DNA from: XYB2-FULL-45-11 sp964360375
GTDB lineage: Bacteria; Patescibacteriota; Patescibacteriia; UBA9934; GWF2-40-263
Direction of reading: 5' to 3'
Length of the DNA stretch: 6,577 nucleotides
NCBI GenBank assembly: GCA_964360375.1
Contig: CAYHWG010000049.1
Span: 1-6,577, forward strand
Position numbers and translations under genes: made by a program. Numbering within the stretch: position 1 is the first letter of the stretch; every line of letters begins with the position of its first letter. This document shows, one piece after another, positions 5,360 to 6,577 of this stretch. The notes beneath the pieces are model-generated. The model was not told the DNA's origin, did not search any database, and saw only the letters and a program-made list of their open reading frames with translations.

Positions 5360-6577
5360 ATGAAAAACTTTTATCTCACCACCACTCTTCCGTACGTCAA
5401 TGCAAAACCCCACATCGGTTTTGCTCTCGAGATCGTTCAGGCGGATATGATCGCGCGTTTTCATCGTTCACTTGGCGACACGGTTGTGTTTAACACAGGA
5501 ACAGATGAGCACGGACAAAAGATTTATGAAAAGGCTATCGAGGAAGGGAAGGATCCGCAAGCGTATACGGATGAATACGCCACAAAATTTGACGATTTAA
5601 AACTCGCGTTGAATTTGAGTTATTCTCATTTTATTCGCACGACGAATCAGGATCATATGGATGCGGCACAGGAATTCTGGAAACGTTGCGAAGCGAGCGG
5701 CGACATCTATAAAAAAACGTATCACGTGAAATATTGTGTTGGGTGCGAGCTTGAAAAAACAGATTCTGAACTCGTACAAGAAAAATGTCCTGTCCATCCA
5801 AATTTGGAATTGGAATTCATTGATGAAGAAAATTATTTTTTTCGTTTTTCAAAATATCAGCAACCTCTTCTCGATTTATACACATCGCGTCCAGATTTTG
5901 TCATGCCGAGTTATCGATTGCATGAAATAAAGAATTTTGTGGAATCAGGCCTGACAGATTTTAGTATTTCACGACTGAAAGAAAAAATGCCTTGGGGTGT
6001 TGCGGTTCCAGGGGACGATTCACACGTGATGTATGTTTGGTTTGATGCGCTCGTCAATTACATCTCAACACTTGATTGGCCCTCCCACCACCCTCAATCC
6101 TTGCCTGCCGGCAGGCAAGGCCCCCTCGGGCAGGGGGGAAATTCGCAATCTGAATTCGATCAGTTCTGGCCGGGTGTTCAAGTTGCGGGAAAAGATAATT
6201 TGCGACAACAATGCGCCATGTGGCAAGCTATGCTCATGTCGGCGGGTATCGAGCCATCACGGCAAATTTTTATTCATGGATTTGTCACGGCTAACGGGCA
6301 AAAGATGAGTAAAAGTCTCGGGAACGTCGTTGATCCGTTCGAAGAAGTGAATGAATACGGAACAGATGCGATCCGATATTATTTGCTTCGCGAAATTCCT
6401 TCTGGCGATGATGGAGATTTTTCGCGTGAGCGGTTAGAGGAGCGCTATGCAGAACTTGCAAATCGCCTTGGAAATCTTGTCGGACGCGTTGCGGCGATGA
6501 CACAAAAATATTTTGCTGGCGATGTTGGCGGCGTACAACACGATTGGACAGAGCTCGAAAAAAGACTCGAGCAACAC
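5360..6577 (+). CDS. metG: Methionyl-tRNA synthetase (3' end beyond window), with in-frame insertion
   Basis: A class I synthetase that charges tRNA(Met) with methionine. The frame stays open from the ATG at 5360 to the window edge, giving 406 codons; the rest of the anticodon-binding domain lies outside. The HIGH-type motif is KPHIGFAL (16-23). The zinc knuckle in the connective region uses C126, C129, C143 and H146 (CVGCE...CPVH). The KMSKS loop is at 315-319 (GQKMSKSLGN). NTGTDEHGQK (45-54) and MYVWFDALVNYIST (224-237) are also typical. Residues from about 241 to 265 (P, then SHHPQSLPAGRQG, then a Gly/Gln-rich run) are about 20 more than expected between ISTLDW and FWPG and are encoded by a palindromic repeat. 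All catalytic motifs flank this insert intact, so the enzyme is probably functional. The gene starts four bases after rsmI without a Shine-Dalgarno motif. Confidence 0.96.
   Translation, partial: MKNFYLTTTLPYVNAKPHIGFALEIVQADMIARFHRSLGDTVVFNTGTDEHGQKIYEKAIEEGKDPQAYTDEYATKFDDLKLALNLSYSHFIRTTNQDHMDAAQEFWKRCEASGDIYKKTYHVKYCVGCELEKTDSELVQEKCPVHPNLELEFIDEENYFFRFSKYQQPLLDLYTSRPDFVMPSYRLHEIKNFVESGLTDFSISRLKEKMPWGVAVPGDDSHVMYVWFDALVNYISTLDWPSHHPQSLPAGRQGPLGQGGNSQSEFDQFWPGVQVAGKDNLRQQCAMWQAMLMSAGIEPSRQIFIHGFVTANGQKMSKSLGNVVDPFEEVNEYGTDAIRYYLLREIPSGDDGDFSRERLEERYAELANRLGNLVGRVAAMTQKYFAGDVGGVQHDWTELEKRLEQH
6080..6148. repeat. Palindromic repeat inserted in frame in metG
   Basis: The core at 6099-6120 is a perfect 22-bp palindrome centred on TGCCTGCCGGCAGGCA. 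It is followed directly by a second hairpin, CCCCCT (6121-6126), loop CGGGC, AGGGGG (6132-6137), and preceded by a C-rich run (6080-6100). Composition changes sharply from the flanking metG sequence. The whole segment reads through in the metG frame without a stop and encodes about 20 extra residues, including SLPAGRQG. The outer limits are approximate because I set them from where the protein departs from and returns to the usual MetG pattern. The same kind of palindrome recurs in Patescibacteria genomes, from memory. Confidence 0.75.

Noticed and set aside
6080..6148. metG as a broken gene disrupted by an insertion
   Set aside because: The insert is a multiple of three, contains no stop, and all downstream motifs including KMSKS continue in the same frame to the window edge.
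6033..6308. Open frame of 91 codons on the + strand over the metG insert
   Set aside because: It is out of frame with metG, which has the HIGH and KMSKS motifs on both sides, and it exists mainly because the GC-rich insert lacks stops.

Overview
The window is an ordinary-looking bacterial chromosome segment whose genes are mostly recognisable, with unusual palindromic DNA between and inside them. The most likely source is a member of the Candidate Phyla Radiation (Patescibacteria). The reasons are the short, tightly packed genes, the absence of Shine-Dalgarno motifs, the divergent short versions of standard enzymes, and a palindrome inside metG that translates as SLPAGRQG, a peptide I associate from memory with predicted proteins of this group. 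TGA ends the ferredoxin-like gene, so UGA appears to be a stop codon, which argues against the recoded Gracilibacteria/Absconditabacteria. The lineage is inference; no rRNA is present to test it.

Left part (1-2383, + strand): the 3' end of an unidentified membrane-protein gene (1-111), a small Phe-rich three-helix membrane protein (113-466), and a complete M17 leucyl aminopeptidase, pepA (471-1979). A striking 106-nt inverted-repeat element follows (1991-2096), then a small thioredoxin-fold [2Fe-2S] ferredoxin-like protein (2108-2383).

Middle part (2385-3633, - strand): a 2-Cys AhpC-type peroxiredoxin (2385-2915) and an Fe/Mn superoxide dismutase (3007-3633), with sod upstream of the peroxiredoxin. 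SOD makes hydrogen peroxide from superoxide and the peroxiredoxin can remove it, so the pair is a small oxidative-stress module. The 91-bp gap between them holds three of four TACGAAT direct repeats (the fourth lies in the start of the peroxiredoxin gene), a weak terminator-like hairpin and a REP-like hairpin.

Right part (3716-6577, + strand): a membrane-anchored DUF3179 protein, the 16S rRNA methyltransferase rsmI and the 5' two-thirds or more of metG (methionyl-tRNA synthetase), separated by 5 and 4 bp and so probably one transcript. The sod and DUF3179 genes diverge from an 82-bp region (3634-3715) that should carry both promoters.

The best candidates for something new are the 106-nt folded element at 1991-2096, whose wobble pairs favour a + strand RNA, and the in-frame palindromic insertion in the catalytic domain of MetG at about 6080-6148. 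No CRISPR array, tRNA, rRNA, transposase or defence system is visible.
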